DNA of 64,000 bases from Limivivens faecihominis (GTDB lineage Bacteria; Bacillota; Clostridia; Lachnospirales; Lachnospiraceae). The translations under genes were made by a program, and so were the position numbers. Under the pieces are notes generated by a model. It saw nothing but the letters and a program-made list of their open reading frames with translations. It searched no databases and was not told where the DNA came from. This document shows, piece by piece, positions 16,606 through 25,395 of the stretch (its first letter is position 1; each line of letters opens with the position of its first letter). The stretch is from positions 77,751-141,750 of the forward strand of contig NZ_JAJEPR010000008.1 of assembly GCF_020686945.1 (NCBI RefSeq), in the 5' to 3' direction.

Positions 16606-17016
16606 ATGAAAGATGAGAACTGCATTTTCTGTAAAATCGCAAATGGAGGGATTCCGTCTGCAACCCTGTATGAGGATGAGGATTTTCGAGTAATCCTGGA
16701 TCTGGGTCCCGCAACCAGGGGACATGCGCTGATTCTTCCCAAGGAGCATTATGCAAATGTGATTGCGCTCCCGGAAGAGGTAACAGCGAAAGCCTTTATC
16801 CTTGCCAAGAAAATGGCAGCCAAGATGATGGAAGTGCTGCACTGTGACGGTGTCAATGTGGTTCAGAATAACGGAGAAGCCGCCGGACAGACCGTATTCC
16901 ATTTCCATATCCATCTGATCCCGCGTTATGAGGGAGATGGCGCAGGCGTTACATGGGCACCGGGAACACTGACTGATGAAACAAGGGAAGAGATCTTAAA
17001 AGCATTTGCGGATTGA
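16606..17016 (+). CDS. HIT family nucleotide hydrolase/transferase
   Basis: 136 residues, ATG after AGAGGTAG. The histidine triad HFHIHLIPR and the N-terminal CIFCKI zinc-type motif are those of HINT-like proteins, which hydrolyse AMP-linked phosphoramidates. Length is normal. It precedes the sigma-factor gene by 46 bp and may be co-transcribed with it. Physiological substrate not deducible. Confidence 0.93.
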   Translation: MKDENCIFCKIANGGIPSATLYEDEDFRVILDLGPATRGHALILPKEHYANVIALPEEVTAKAFILAKKMAAKMMEVLHCDGVNVVQNNGEAAGQTVFHFHIHLIPRYEGDGAGVTWAPGTLTDETREEILKAFAD

Positions 17017-17062
17017 TTGATAAATCCGGGAGGCAGAAATAAACAGGGAGTGAGAGCAACTG

Positions 17063-17590
17063 ATGAAAAAGAATGAAAGATTTACGGATACCTATAACAG
17101 GTATGGAGATCTTATCTTCTGGTACGCAAAGAGACGGCTTTCCAATGAGGAGCTGTCAAAAGAATGTACACAGCAGGTATTTTTGAAATATTATGAGCAT
17201 ATGGATGTGATTTCAGAGGAAATGGTAAAGGCCTGGCTGCTTACCTGCTGTAAAAATGAGATCATCGATTATTTCAGAAAGATTGAGAGAAGAAAAGGTT
17301 TTGAAAACATTGATGCGCCTGAGGTAGAGGTGCATATCTGTTCGCAGGATAATGCGGAATATGTTGTGGAGCGGTTGAATCGGGAGGCTTTTTATACGGA
17401 AGTCCTGACGGCTCTGCGTAAAAAGAACGAAAGCTGGTATCAGATTGTCTGGGCTGTCTGTGTCGAAGAACTGTCACAGGAAGAAGCAGCAGAACGGCTT
17501 GGAATTTCACCGGAGATTCTTCGTGCGAAGCTTTATCGCGCAAGAAAATACATCCGCAGGAAGTTCAAGGACAAATATGATCTGCTCTGA
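17063..17590 (+). CDS. RNA polymerase sigma factor, ECF-like (sigma-70 family)
   Basis: 175 residues. Region 2 (about 10-80; DLIFWYAKRRLS...LLTCCKNEIIDYFRK) and region 4 (about 120-170; LSQEEAAERLGISPEILRAKLYRARKYI) are recognisable, with no regions 1 and 3. The ATG at 17063 has GGGAGTGAG upstream. No adjacent gene is a clear anti-sigma factor; the DUF4367 membrane protein 1.2 kb downstream is of a family that sometimes accompanies such sigma factors, but murG lies between them on the other strand. Confidence 0.85.
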   Translation: MKKNERFTDTYNRYGDLIFWYAKRRLSNEELSKECTQQVFLKYYEHMDVISEEMVKAWLLTCCKNEIIDYFRKIERRKGFENIDAPEVEVHICSQDNAEYVVERLNREAFYTEVLTALRKKNESWYQIVWAVCVEELSQEEAAERLGISPEILRAKLYRARKYIRRKFKDKYDLL

Positions 17591-17605
17591 TGCAGACAGA
17601 AGATG

Positions 17606-17633
17606 AAAAAGGATGCCTCATAAAGAGGCATCC
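17606..17633 (-). terminator. Terminator of murG overlapping its stop codon
   Basis: On the minus strand GGATGCCTC-TTTAT-GAGGCATCC is followed by TTTTT. The stem's first arm codes for the last residues of MurG (EDAS) and the TGA lies at the loop. Confidence 0.8.
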
Positions 17634-18682
17634 TCGATCAGCTGAATGATGGTGGAAATGGCATCGCCCTGCTGGCTCTTCTCCATGGCGGCGATATAGT
17701 CACTGCGGTGGTCATACAGTTTCTGGATGGCCGGGAGCAGGATGGACGGTGCCAGTTCTTCCTCGCTTAATACCATGCTGAAGCCCTGGCGCTCGAAAGA
17801 TTCTGCATTCAGAATCTGGTCGCCCCGGCTGGCATTGGCAGAGAGAGGAATCAGAAGATTTGGTTTTCTTAAAGCAAGGAGCTCGCAGATGGCGTTGGCT
17901 CCTGCACGGGATACGCAGATGTCAGCCAGAGCAAAAAGGTCGGCCAGTTCATCTTTGATATACTCGTACTGAACATATCCATCCATATAATTCAGGGTGG
18001 GGTCCAGTTTTCCCTTACCGCAGAGGTGAATGACCTGGAAGGTTTTCAGAAGCTCCGGCAGGATTCCGCGGATGGAATCGTTGACGATGACAGAACCCTG
18101 GCTGCCGCCGATGACCAGAAGTACCGGTTTGTCAGCGGTGAAACCACAGAAGTCAAGAGCTTTCAGCCTGTTTCCTTTGAGAAGCTCCTGACGGATCGGT
18201 GAGCCGGTCAGAACTGCTTTACCATCCGGAATGTGGCTGATGGTCTCAGGAAAGTTGCAGCAGACTTTGGTGGCTGAGGGAATGGAAAGCTTGTTTGCCA
18301 GACCCGGAGTCAGATCGGATTCATGGATCACGACCGGAATATGACAATGCTTCGCTGCCATGACAACGGGAACCGCCACGAAGCCTCCTTTGGAAAAGAC
18401 AACGCTGGGCTTCAGTTTTTTCATCAGCCGGACGGCCTGTCCGTATCCTTTGATTACACGGAAGGGATCGCTGAAATTCTTAATATCAAAATAACGGCGG
18501 AGTTTTCCGGATGCAATTCCATAATAGGGAATCTTCAGATCTTCAATGAGCTTTCGCTCGATACCATCATAAGAACCAATATACTGAATATCATAACCTT
18601 TTTCCTTCAGTTTCGGAACAAGGGCAATGTTCGGGGTTACATGTCCGGCAGTGCCTCCGCCGGTAAGGATAATTCGTTTCAT
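17618..18682 (-). CDS. murG: MurG: lipid II-forming N-acetylglucosaminyltransferase
   Basis: 354 residues, ATG after TTGGAGGAA. It transfers GlcNAc from UDP-GlcNAc to lipid I on the inner face of the membrane, giving lipid II. N-terminal glycine motif GGGTAGHVTPN, HESDLTPG, and the C-terminal GGSQGS and E/N-rich UDP-sugar site SRAGANAICELLALRKPNLLIP are all present. Length is normal. Here it stands alone, outside a dcw cell-division cluster, as in several Lachnospiraceae. Confidence 0.95.
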   Translation of the reverse strand: MKRIILTGGGTAGHVTPNIALVPKLKEKGYDIQYIGSYDGIERKLIEDLKIPYYGIASGKLRRYFDIKNFSDPFRVIKGYGQAVRLMKKLKPSVVFSKGGFVAVPVVMAAKHCHIPVVIHESDLTPGLANKLSIPSATKVCCNFPETISHIPDGKAVLTGSPIRQELLKGNRLKALDFCGFTADKPVLLVIGGSQGSVIVNDSIRGILPELLKTFQVIHLCGKGKLDPTLNYMDGYVQYEYIKDELADLFALADICVSRAGANAICELLALRKPNLLIPLSANASRGDQILNAESFERQGFSMVLSEEELAPSILLPAIQKLYDHRSDYIAAMEKSQQGDAISTIIQLIEDASL

Positions 18683-18760
18683 GCTATTCCTCCAAAAATT
18701 ATTCGTAACTGCTGAGTATTTTCACAGTTACAGAGATTCTACATTACATCTTATACTGTT

Positions 18761-19744
18761 ATGGGAAAAAGTCAAGAAGGGAAACAGGAAAGAAACCGGA
18801 GAAAACAGCGCGGAAACGCAGAAGAGGACAGGAATTTGAAAAGGGATAGAGATTTGGAAAAAGAGAAAGTAGAGAGTCTGTACGTCACTCGGGAAATGGC
18901 GGAAGACAAGGAAATGGATGAGAAAATCCGTCAGGATCTGATCCATGTGGCCGACCAGGCTGAGAAAGAGTTTCAGGAGGAGGAAGCCCTCGGCGCTCCC
19001 CGCATGAAACCGGAAGAAAAACAGCAGTTATTTGACGATATCGTAGGCGAGCTGAAAAAGAAAGGCATCTGGGAAGAAAGCCCGGAAGATCAGCTGTCCG
19101 CCGAAGACAGGGAAGCTCTGCGCCTCGGCCGCGAACTCCTCAACAACCCCAAGAAGAAACGATCTGCCGTTATTCATAAGATATTTAAAGGTGTGGCTGG
19201 AGCTGCTGTTGTGGCGGTGGGGGTGTTTGTGCTGAGTATGAGTAGTGAGGCGAATAGGGAGAAAGTTTTGAGTGTGTGGAATAGTTTAGTAGGTGAAGAA
19301 TTAAGAACTAATATAGATGTAAGTGAGGATGGCACAAAATATTCAGAAGAATTTTCAGAACAAAAAGCATTTGATTTGATAAAGAATGAGTTAGGAATAG
19401 ATGCTTTAAAGATAATATATATTCCTAATGGTATGTATTATGATAGTTATCTAATAGACCAAGAGGATGGTATGGCAATTATTTACTATAGATATAATAA
19501 TTCTATTATTACTGTCTATATGTATAAAGAAAGTTTAACATCAAGTCACAGTCAGAAATTCGATGGAGAAATAATTGATTCTATTGATATCCATTCAAAG
19601 GAAATAAAAACTAAGATTTGGAAAGTGGATGGCGATCAAGAATCTTTTGCTTCAGGATTTGAATATAATAATGCGTATTATATGATAAGCGGAAATATGC
19701 CAGAAGATGAATTTAAAAAGATGATTGCTTCAGTAGCATTTTAA
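18761..19744 (+). CDS. DUF4367-type single-pass membrane protein
   Basis: 327 residues from the ATG at 18761, but no good SD precedes it and a possible -10 (TATACT, 18752-18757) nearly touches it, so an internal TTG (about 18836 or 18855) may be the true start. The N-terminal half is highly charged (cytoplasmic), one membrane helix follows (about 145-165, AGAAVVAVGVFVLSM), and the outer half contains the DUF4367-like beta domain. Base composition changes sharply after the helix: the outer half is AT-rich with different codon use. Function unknown; anti-sigma or sensor roles are conceivable. Confidence 0.72.
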   Translation: MGKSQEGKQERNRRKQRGNAEEDRNLKRDRDLEKEKVESLYVTREMAEDKEMDEKIRQDLIHVADQAEKEFQEEEALGAPRMKPEEKQQLFDDIVGELKKKGIWEESPEDQLSAEDREALRLGRELLNNPKKKRSAVIHKIFKGVAGAAVVAVGVFVLSMSSEANREKVLSVWNSLVGEELRTNIDVSEDGTKYSEEFSEQKAFDLIKNELGIDALKIIYIPNGMYYDSYLIDQEDGMAIIYYRYNNSIITVYMYKESLTSSHSQKFDGEIIDSIDIHSKEIKTKIWKVDGDQESFASGFEYNNAYYMISGNMPEDEFKKMIASVAF

Positions 19745-19810
19745 AATTTTTTAAATAAAAAATAAAAACACACGTCATAAAATAAAAGAGAGAACGTATT
19801 AAATAATGTG

Positions 19811-20434
19811 ATGTAAAATTTCAATCAAAGGAGGAATAATGAAAAAAACAAAAAATTTGTTCCTATTGGTTTTAGCCATTATGTTCTTTGCGAATTTGAC
19901 AGTAATAAGTGGAAAAGCACAAGGGCCTTTAGATGGAGAAATAGTAGATGGATCGCTATTAACAAGTGACGAAAGTGCTTTTGATGAAAAACCATTAATA
20001 CTTCAAAACTCTTTAGAAGGAGATATTATTCCTTTTGGAACATATCTTTCTAATGGAATATCTGGAATAACAGATAAAGGTGGCGGTGTGGTTTATGTGT
20101 CTGGTCATACAAATTGTAATCGGACAAGTGATAAAGTACAGGTATATCTTTATTTAGAGCGATTAGGTAATAGCGGATGGGGAACAGTTAAGACGCATTC
20201 AAATATTGCGTATAATGCTTATAAAGTAAGCGCAGGTGTAAGTTTTTATGTGTCGAAGGGGTATTATTATAGAGTCAGAGGATCACATATTGCCAAGAAA
20301 GGCAGTACCGTAGAATCCTGCACCACCTGCACCAGCGCCATCTACATCGGCTAATTACATATTTATTTAGGTGTAACGGAAATAAAAAAGTATATCCTCC
20401 ACAACTGAAAAAATAACCGCATGAAATTTTACAT
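19811..20434. repeat. 13-bp inverted repeats flanking the secreted-protein gene
   Basis: ATGTAAAATTTCA at 19811-19823 and its exact reverse complement at 20422-20434, about 600 bp apart. They could be terminal repeats of a small cassette or a chance match in AT-rich DNA. Confidence 0.4.
19839..20354 (+). CDS. Secreted small protein (DUF6147-like)
   Basis: 171 residues, ATG after AAAGGAGG. A clear signal peptide (KKTKNLFLLVLAIMFFANLTVISGKAQG; cleavage near residue 29) and an exported domain rich in Gly, Tyr and Ser with a late Cys pair (SCTTCTS). It resembles secreted DUF6147 proteins of Lachnospiraceae (recalled, not searched). Most of the gene is AT-rich; the last ~60 bases return to the GC-richer codon use of the surroundings. 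The 13-bp inverted repeat at 19811-19823 and 20422-20434 flanks the gene. Confidence 0.7.
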   Translation: MKKTKNLFLLVLAIMFFANLTVISGKAQGPLDGEIVDGSLLTSDESAFDEKPLILQNSLEGDIIPFGTYLSNGISGITDKGGGVVYVSGHTNCNRTSDKVQVYLYLERLGNSGWGTVKTHSNIAYNAYKVSAGVSFYVSKGYYYRVRGSHIAKKGSTVESCTTCTSAIYIG

Positions 20435-20567
20435 TACCTTTTGTGGTGGAAAGAGAAAAAGAATAAGCAATAACCAGTAATCAATAACCAGTAACCAGAA
20501 AACAATGAAAAGGGAAAAACGCCTTCCATTTCTGGGGGGCGTTGCAAAAAAAGGGAAGAGAAAGAGT

Positions 20568-21503
20568 ATGAACGCATTATATTTTCGCCATTTATTTCAG
20601 AACACGGCAAGGGGAGTCGTGCATACAGTAAGTGCCAGCGGAGAAAAAGGGGAATTTTGTCTCTGTAGCTTATGTTCCGATGGAAGACCGCTTGAGGAAG
20701 AGGCTCATGTGGGAGAATTTTTCAGACTGGAAAAAGCAGTCATCACGATGCTGCTCCTGGAAAACCTGCATCCGGAAGATCTGAAGAAGGTTGGGAAACT
20801 TCTGAAGACCAATAAAGTGGAGCGGGTGCTCATTCCTTACGGAGACACGGCGGAAAATCTGCCGGAGCTTTCCAAAGCAGAAAAGGTACAGATACTGAAA
20901 GCCGGGGAAACAGTTGTGCTTCAGGAGAAGGGCTGGAACATCTGGGTGAAATGTCTGGATCACGGCCCAAAAGGAAATCTGGTTTTGTATCATGGACCTT
21001 GTGAGACCTCCAAGAAAGGAATGGACTGTCTGATGGCGGTAAAACCCGCGGGGGCGGAGCTGCCATGTAGCGCTTGTGTCTGTCAGGAAGACCACACCTG
21101 CGGAATGAGATGCTGCCTGTATAATGATTTTATCCTGTGCAAAGGGCATAATGGAAAATATGACGGCAGTTATGTATTAGGAACACTGCTGCTGGGAAAT
21201 GCGGATATCAAAACAAAAGAGAAAGAACTGAGAGAAGATTTGAAGCCCTATCTTGCGGACCTTCGGGTTATTTCGATGAACGAGAGCGGTTGCAGTGAGA
21301 AGGTTTCCGATTCTTTCATTACAGATCTCGGGGAGAAAAACAGACGGTTTGACCAGTTTTACATCTTGCCCGGGAATATAGAAGGAAACGACGGGATGCT
21401 GAAAACGATTTTAAGAGGAGGACCCCGCCGGATTCCATTTCTGACGAGTCAGGAAGCTGGCGTATGTATCTCCGGTTTTTTGAAAAACAAATCAGAATTA
21501 TAA
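20568..21503 (+). CDS. Unrecognised Cys-rich cytoplasmic protein
   Basis: 311 residues from the ATG at 20568 (GGAAGAGAAAGAG upstream); an ATG 63 bases earlier lies in a hairpin and lacks an SD. No signal peptide or membrane helix. Residues about 165-190 carry eight cysteines (CSACVCQEDHTCGMRCC and neighbours). The stretch after LLLGNADI has the rhythm of a metallo-beta-lactamase fold (GD..., then a strand ending in MNESG where HHGS is expected), so a ComEC-type fold without metal ligands is possible. I do not recognise the family. Confidence 0.65.
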   Translation: MNALYFRHLFQNTARGVVHTVSASGEKGEFCLCSLCSDGRPLEEEAHVGEFFRLEKAVITMLLLENLHPEDLKKVGKLLKTNKVERVLIPYGDTAENLPELSKAEKVQILKAGETVVLQEKGWNIWVKCLDHGPKGNLVLYHGPCETSKKGMDCLMAVKPAGAELPCSACVCQEDHTCGMRCCLYNDFILCKGHNGKYDGSYVLGTLLLGNADIKTKEKELREDLKPYLADLRVISMNESGCSEKVSDSFITDLGEKNRRFDQFYILPGNIEGNDGMLKTILRGGPRRIPFLTSQEAGVCISGFLKNKSEL

Positions 21504-21516
21504 GAGAAGTCTCTGA

Positions 21517-21552
21517 GAGGGTGCCGCTGGAGGTCTGGCGGCGCTCTTTTTT
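21517..21552 (+). terminator. Rho-independent terminator
   Basis: GAGGGTGCCGC / GCGGCGCTC stem followed by six Ts, just after the Cys-rich protein gene. Confidence 0.75.
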
Positions 21553-21723
21553 ACACTTTTTTCGCACAAAAAATCCTTCTAAAACCTGAATTTAATGAAC
21601 AAAACTCATAAAAAACAGGTATAATAGAAGTATAAAAAGTGTATTCTGTGAACTTGATGATATTTCGGGACCTTGCAGAAATCAGAAACTGGTCCCGGAT
21701 CAGATAGACGGGAGGTGCATTCT

Positions 21724-23343
21724 ATGAGACTTACTTTTCTGGGAGCAACACATGAGGTGACAGGCAGCTGTTTTTATCTGGAAGTGGGGGAGCACAAGCT
21801 TCTGATTGACTGCGGTATGGAGCAGGGACCGGATGAATTTGAAAATCAGGAGATTCCGGTGGCGGCCAGCGAGATCGAGGCAGTGCTTCTGACTCACGCG
21901 CACATCGATCACTCCGGCAATCTGCCGCTTCTTTATCAGAGAGGGTTCCGGGGACAGATTTTTACCACAGAGGCCACAAGGGATCTCTGTCAGATCATGC
22001 TTCGTGACAGCGCCCACATTCAGATGTTTGAGGCGGAGTGGCGGAACCGGAAAGGCCGGAGAGCCGGAAAAGCGGAAGTTCTTCCCTTATATGACATGAA
22101 TGATGCCGAAGGGGCTATCCAGTGTCTGGTGGGTCTGCCTTATGGAAAAGAGTATCATGTAAACGAAAATGTACGGATTCGTTTTGTGGACGCGGGCCAT
22201 CTTCTGGGCTCGGCCTCCATTGAGGTCTGGGTGACGGAGGAAGGCATCGAGAAAAAGATCGTTTTTTCCGGCGATATCGGAAATAAACATCAGCCTTTAA
22301 TCCGGGACCCGGAATATCTGAAAGAAGCGGACTATGTGGTGATGGAATCCACCTATGGCGACCGGAGCCATGGCCCGAAGCCGGATTATGTGAAAGAGCT
22401 GGCAGCTATCATGCAGCGGACCTTTGACCGGGGCGGCAATCTGGTGATTCCTTCCTTTGCTGTGGGGCGGACCCAGGAGATGCTGTATTTCATCCGAAAG
22501 ATTAAGGAGGACCATCTGGTGAAAAATCATGACGGTTTCCAGGTCTTTGTGGACAGTCCGCTGGCGCTGGAGGCGACGACGATCTTTCAGAAGCATATGT
22601 GGGACGATTACGATGAAGAGGCCATGGAGCTGGTGAAAAAAGGCATCAACCCCATTGGTTTTGACGGCCTTCGAACCTCTGTCACCAGCGATGATTCCAA
22701 AAATATCAACTTTGATCCGAATCCGAAAGTGATTCTTTCCGCCAGCGGCATGTGCGAGGCAGGCAGAATCAAGCACCATCTGAAACACAACCTCTGGAGG
22801 CCGGAAAGTACGGTTCTCTTCGTGGGTTATCAGGCAGTGGGAACGCTGGGAAGGTCCATCATTGAAGGCGCGGATAAGGTGAAGCTTTTTGGTGAGGAGA
22901 TCGAGGTGAGAGCGGAGATCTGTAAACTGAATGGCATCAGCGGCCATGCGGACAGGGAAGGCCTTCTGGAATGGCTGGGCGCTTTTGAGAAAAAGCCGGA
23001 AAAAGTGTTTGTGGTCCATGGAGACGATTCGGTCATCGACGGCTTTGCAAAGCTGATTCATGAAACCTTTGGACTGGATGCCCAGGCGCCCTACAGCGGT
23101 TCGGTTTTTGATCTGAAAAACGGCTGCTGGGAAAAAGAAGAAGCTCCGGTTCGGATTAAGAAACCCGAAACCAGAGCTCAGGATGCAATTCAGGGCCTTA
23201 AAGCCAATACGCCCTTTGCCAGACTTCTGGCGGCCGGCCAGCGTCTGCTGACGGTGATCCGCCACAACGAGGGCGGCGCAAACAAAGATCTGGCCAGATT
23301 TACCAGCCAGATCAATTCCCTTTGCGATAAATGGGATAGATAA
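21724..23343 (+). CDS. Beta-CASP metallo-beta-lactamase-fold nuclease
   Basis: 539 residues, ATG after GGGAGGTG; a longer reading from 21673 has no SD. Zinc motifs include THAHIDHSG, DAGHLLGSA and the FSGDIG aspartate; beta-CASP motifs include ESTYGDR, ASGMCEAGRIKHHL and SGHADREGL. These proteins (YsgF/CPSF73-like) act as RNases. The last ~60 residues extend beyond the family core. A TATAAT (about 21621) may be its promoter. The stop codon abuts the stop of the convergent pilT gene with no gap. Confidence 0.88.
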   Translation: MRLTFLGATHEVTGSCFYLEVGEHKLLIDCGMEQGPDEFENQEIPVAASEIEAVLLTHAHIDHSGNLPLLYQRGFRGQIFTTEATRDLCQIMLRDSAHIQMFEAEWRNRKGRRAGKAEVLPLYDMNDAEGAIQCLVGLPYGKEYHVNENVRIRFVDAGHLLGSASIEVWVTEEGIEKKIVFSGDIGNKHQPLIRDPEYLKEADYVVMESTYGDRSHGPKPDYVKELAAIMQRTFDRGGNLVIPSFAVGRTQEMLYFIRKIKEDHLVKNHDGFQVFVDSPLALEATTIFQKHMWDDYDEEAMELVKKGINPIGFDGLRTSVTSDDSKNINFDPNPKVILSASGMCEAGRIKHHLKHNLWRPESTVLFVGYQAVGTLGRSIIEGADKVKLFGEEIEVRAEICKLNGISGHADREGLLEWLGAFEKKPEKVFVVHGDDSVIDGFAKLIHETFGLDAQAPYSGSVFDLKNGCWEKEEAPVRIKKPETRAQDAIQGLKANTPFARLLAAGQRLLTVIRHNEGGANKDLARFTSQINSLCDKWDR

Positions 23344-24411
23344 TTATAATTTTTTCCTCGTCATCTCAGGGTTCGTGCAATACTGAATGACGGTTTCCTG
23401 GGTGATGATGCCCTTCCGGTAAAGATTCAGAAGGCTGTTGTCCATAGAGATCATATCCTCCCTGGCGGAGGTGTAGATGATGCCGTCGATCTGATGCACC
23501 TTGTTGTCGCGGATCATGTTGCTGATGGCCGGGGTCATGGCCATGATCTCAAAAGCCGGAACCAGCGTGCCGTTTTTGGCGGGAACCAGCTGCTGGGAGA
23601 CGACGGCCTTCAGTACCATGGAGAGCTGGACTGCGATCTGGCGCTGCTGGGAGGCATCAAAAACGTCAATGATACGGCTGATAGTGTTTGCCGCGCCGAT
23701 GGTATGCAGACTCGACAGCACCAGATGGCCGGTTTCCGCCGCGGTCATGGCGGTCTGGATTGTCTCGAAATCACGCATTTCTCCGAGGAGGATCACATCC
23801 GGACTCTGACGAAGGGCAGCTCTTAAAGCCACCAGATAATTTTCCGTATCGGTGGAAATCTCACGCTGACTCACGATGCTTTCCTTATGGTGGTGCAGGT
23901 ATTCGAGGGGGTCCTCCAGAGTGATGATGTGGTCCTGCTTGGTGGTGTTGATCCGGTCTACCAGGCAGGCCAGCGTCGTGGATTTTCCGCTTCCGGCCGG
24001 GCCGGTGACGAGAACCATGCCTTTGGTGTATTCGGAAAGGGCCATGACGGCATTGGGAATCCCAAGCTGGGTGGGATTTGGAAGCTCAAAGGTGATGACG
24101 CGGATGACGGCGGCCAGAGAGCCACGCTGCTTATAGGTACTCACCCGGAAACGGGAAAGACCGGGAATGGAAAAAGAAAAATCATCGTCGCCGTTTTTCA
24201 GGAAGGTGTCGATGGTGTGGGAGCGGGTGAGATCGTAGATCTGCCGGATGAAAGCCTCCGTGCTGTCGGGCATCAGCCGTTCCCCCTTATGAAAAAGAAC
24301 GCCGTTGACCCGGTAAGAAAGGGGAAGACCGGCGACAATAAAGATGTCGGAAGCCCCGACGGCGGTGGCATCATGAAGAATCTCCGCGGCATTTATGGTT
24401 GTTTCACTCAT
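23344..24411 (-). CDS. pilT: PilT-like pilus retraction ATPase
   Basis: 355 residues from the ATG at 24411; upstream in-frame sequence lacks an SD. Walker A TGPAGSGKST, Asp box EDPLEYLHHHKESIVSQRE, Walker B SPDVILLGEMRD and the His box TAAETGHLVLSSLHT match PilT. Such hexameric ATPases disassemble type IV pili, or drive movement. It is the last gene of an operon containing PilC and pilin-like proteins, yet no PilB/GspE extension ATPase is present in the window. It overlaps the preceding gene by 8 bp. Confidence 0.92.
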   Translation of the reverse strand: MSETTINAAEILHDATAVGASDIFIVAGLPLSYRVNGVLFHKGERLMPDSTEAFIRQIYDLTRSHTIDTFLKNGDDDFSFSIPGLSRFRVSTYKQRGSLAAVIRVITFELPNPTQLGIPNAVMALSEYTKGMVLVTGPAGSGKSTTLACLVDRINTTKQDHIITLEDPLEYLHHHKESIVSQREISTDTENYLVALRAALRQSPDVILLGEMRDFETIQTAMTAAETGHLVLSSLHTIGAANTISRIIDVFDASQQRQIAVQLSMVLKAVVSQQLVPAKNGTLVPAFEIMAMTPAISNMIRDNKVHQIDGIIYTSAREDMISMDNSLLNLYRKGIITQETVIQYCTNPEMTRKKL

Positions 24412-24952
24412 AGGTTTTATCAGTTCCTTTCTCTGCGGTTTCTGTCTGTACATAGACGTTCTGGCGGGTGTCCGGCGTCCAGTCTGCGGTGTTCACGGTT
24501 TTCCAGGTGGTGACGGTGTAAAAAGTGCCGCCTTCCTCGGGATAGCGGAGGGTAAGACTGACAGCCAGTACCTGGGTATCTGCCAGCGGTACGGAAAACG
24601 AAAGTGTGCGGGAAGCAGAATCCCAGGAATATATCGAATTACCGGTTTCACTCTCAGAATTTTCTGCATCTTCAAAATGTATCTCAATTTCCTGAAAATA
24701 CATTTCTTCTCCCTCTGTATTTTTCCATATTTTTTCTAAAATTCCACCAATTTCCCCAATTCGATTCTCTGCCTGGTTGCAGGCCTCATAATAAGCCGTG
24801 GTCCGGTCGGCAGTCTTCCGGCTTAAGTTTCGGTCTGCCCGGGCGCTGAGAAGAGAAAGCACCGCAAAGGTGAGAAGACAGAGGGAGAGGAAAATCAGAA
24901 GCAGGGTGGAAGTTCCGGCAGTCAGAAGAGGCCGGGAAGTCTTTTTTTTCAT
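24404..24952 (-). CDS. Pilin-like membrane protein of the T4P-like operon (1)
   Basis: 182 residues, ATG after AAAGGAGGG, overlapping the previous gene by 4 bp (ATGA). One N-terminal membrane helix (TLLLIFLSLCLLTFAVLSLLSARA), then an exported domain of about 140 residues with beta-rich sequence and an Asn/Glu-rich middle. No processing motif with +5 Glu. Position suggests a minor pilin-like or PilX-like component; the family is not recognised. Confidence 0.72.
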   Translation of the reverse strand: MKKKTSRPLLTAGTSTLLLIFLSLCLLTFAVLSLLSARADRNLSRKTADRTTAYYEACNQAENRIGEIGGILEKIWKNTEGEEMYFQEIEIHFEDAENSESETGNSIYSWDSASRTLSFSVPLADTQVLAVSLTLRYPEEGGTFYTVTTWKTVNTADWTPDTRQNVYVQTETAEKGTDKTYE

Positions 24953-25395
24953 GAATTTCCCTCCTTTTCGGCTGTCAGCGGGATATGGCGGCAGACCGTG
25001 AGAGAGTAAATTTCTGCGTCTCCGCTTAAAAAGCGGATAACTGCACTACGGCTGTCAGTCCCGGATGAATTGGTCTCCACTGTCAGGTGGTATTTTGCCT
25101 CGTTTTCTCTGGAGCTCTGGAAATTTTCATCATAAAACAGTTCAACTCCCTGTTCTGCCGTTATTCCTTCGGGAAATTTTTCCAGAAAGGCTTCTGCACT
25201 TCCATCCGTGCCGGAAAAAACTTCCGCGGCGCTGGCACAGAGACTCTGGGCGTGGCTGAGTTCCAGGGAAGAGCGGCTGATGGAATGAGCTCGGGCAAAG
25301 ACCTGGATGCAGATCGCCGCAGTCAGAAGGAAGAAAAACAGTACAATGATAAGCTCCATCAGAAACAGACTGGAGCTGCTTTTTCTCTCATGCAT
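24949..25395 (-). CDS. Pilin-like membrane protein of the T4P-like operon (2)
   Basis: 148 residues from the ATG at 25395 (GGAGG 11 bases upstream). Ser-rich start followed by LFLMELIIVLFFFLLTAAI: a Glu five residues into the hydrophobic helix, as in type IV pseudopilins, though the residue before the predicted cut is Ser instead of Gly. The exported part is about 110 residues. Overlaps both neighbours, so translation is likely coupled. Confidence 0.72.
   Translation of the reverse strand: MHERKSSSSLFLMELIIVLFFFLLTAAICIQVFARAHSISRSSLELSHAQSLCASAAEVFSGTDGSAEAFLEKFPEGITAEQGVELFYDENFQSSRENEAKYHLTVETNSSGTDSRSAVIRFLSGDAEIYSLTVCRHIPLTAEKEGNS

Noticed and set aside
20461..20505. Short direct repeats AATAACCAGTAA as a CRISPR or origin iteron
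   Set aside because: Only about three imperfect ~12-bp units with no spacers and no rep or cas gene.
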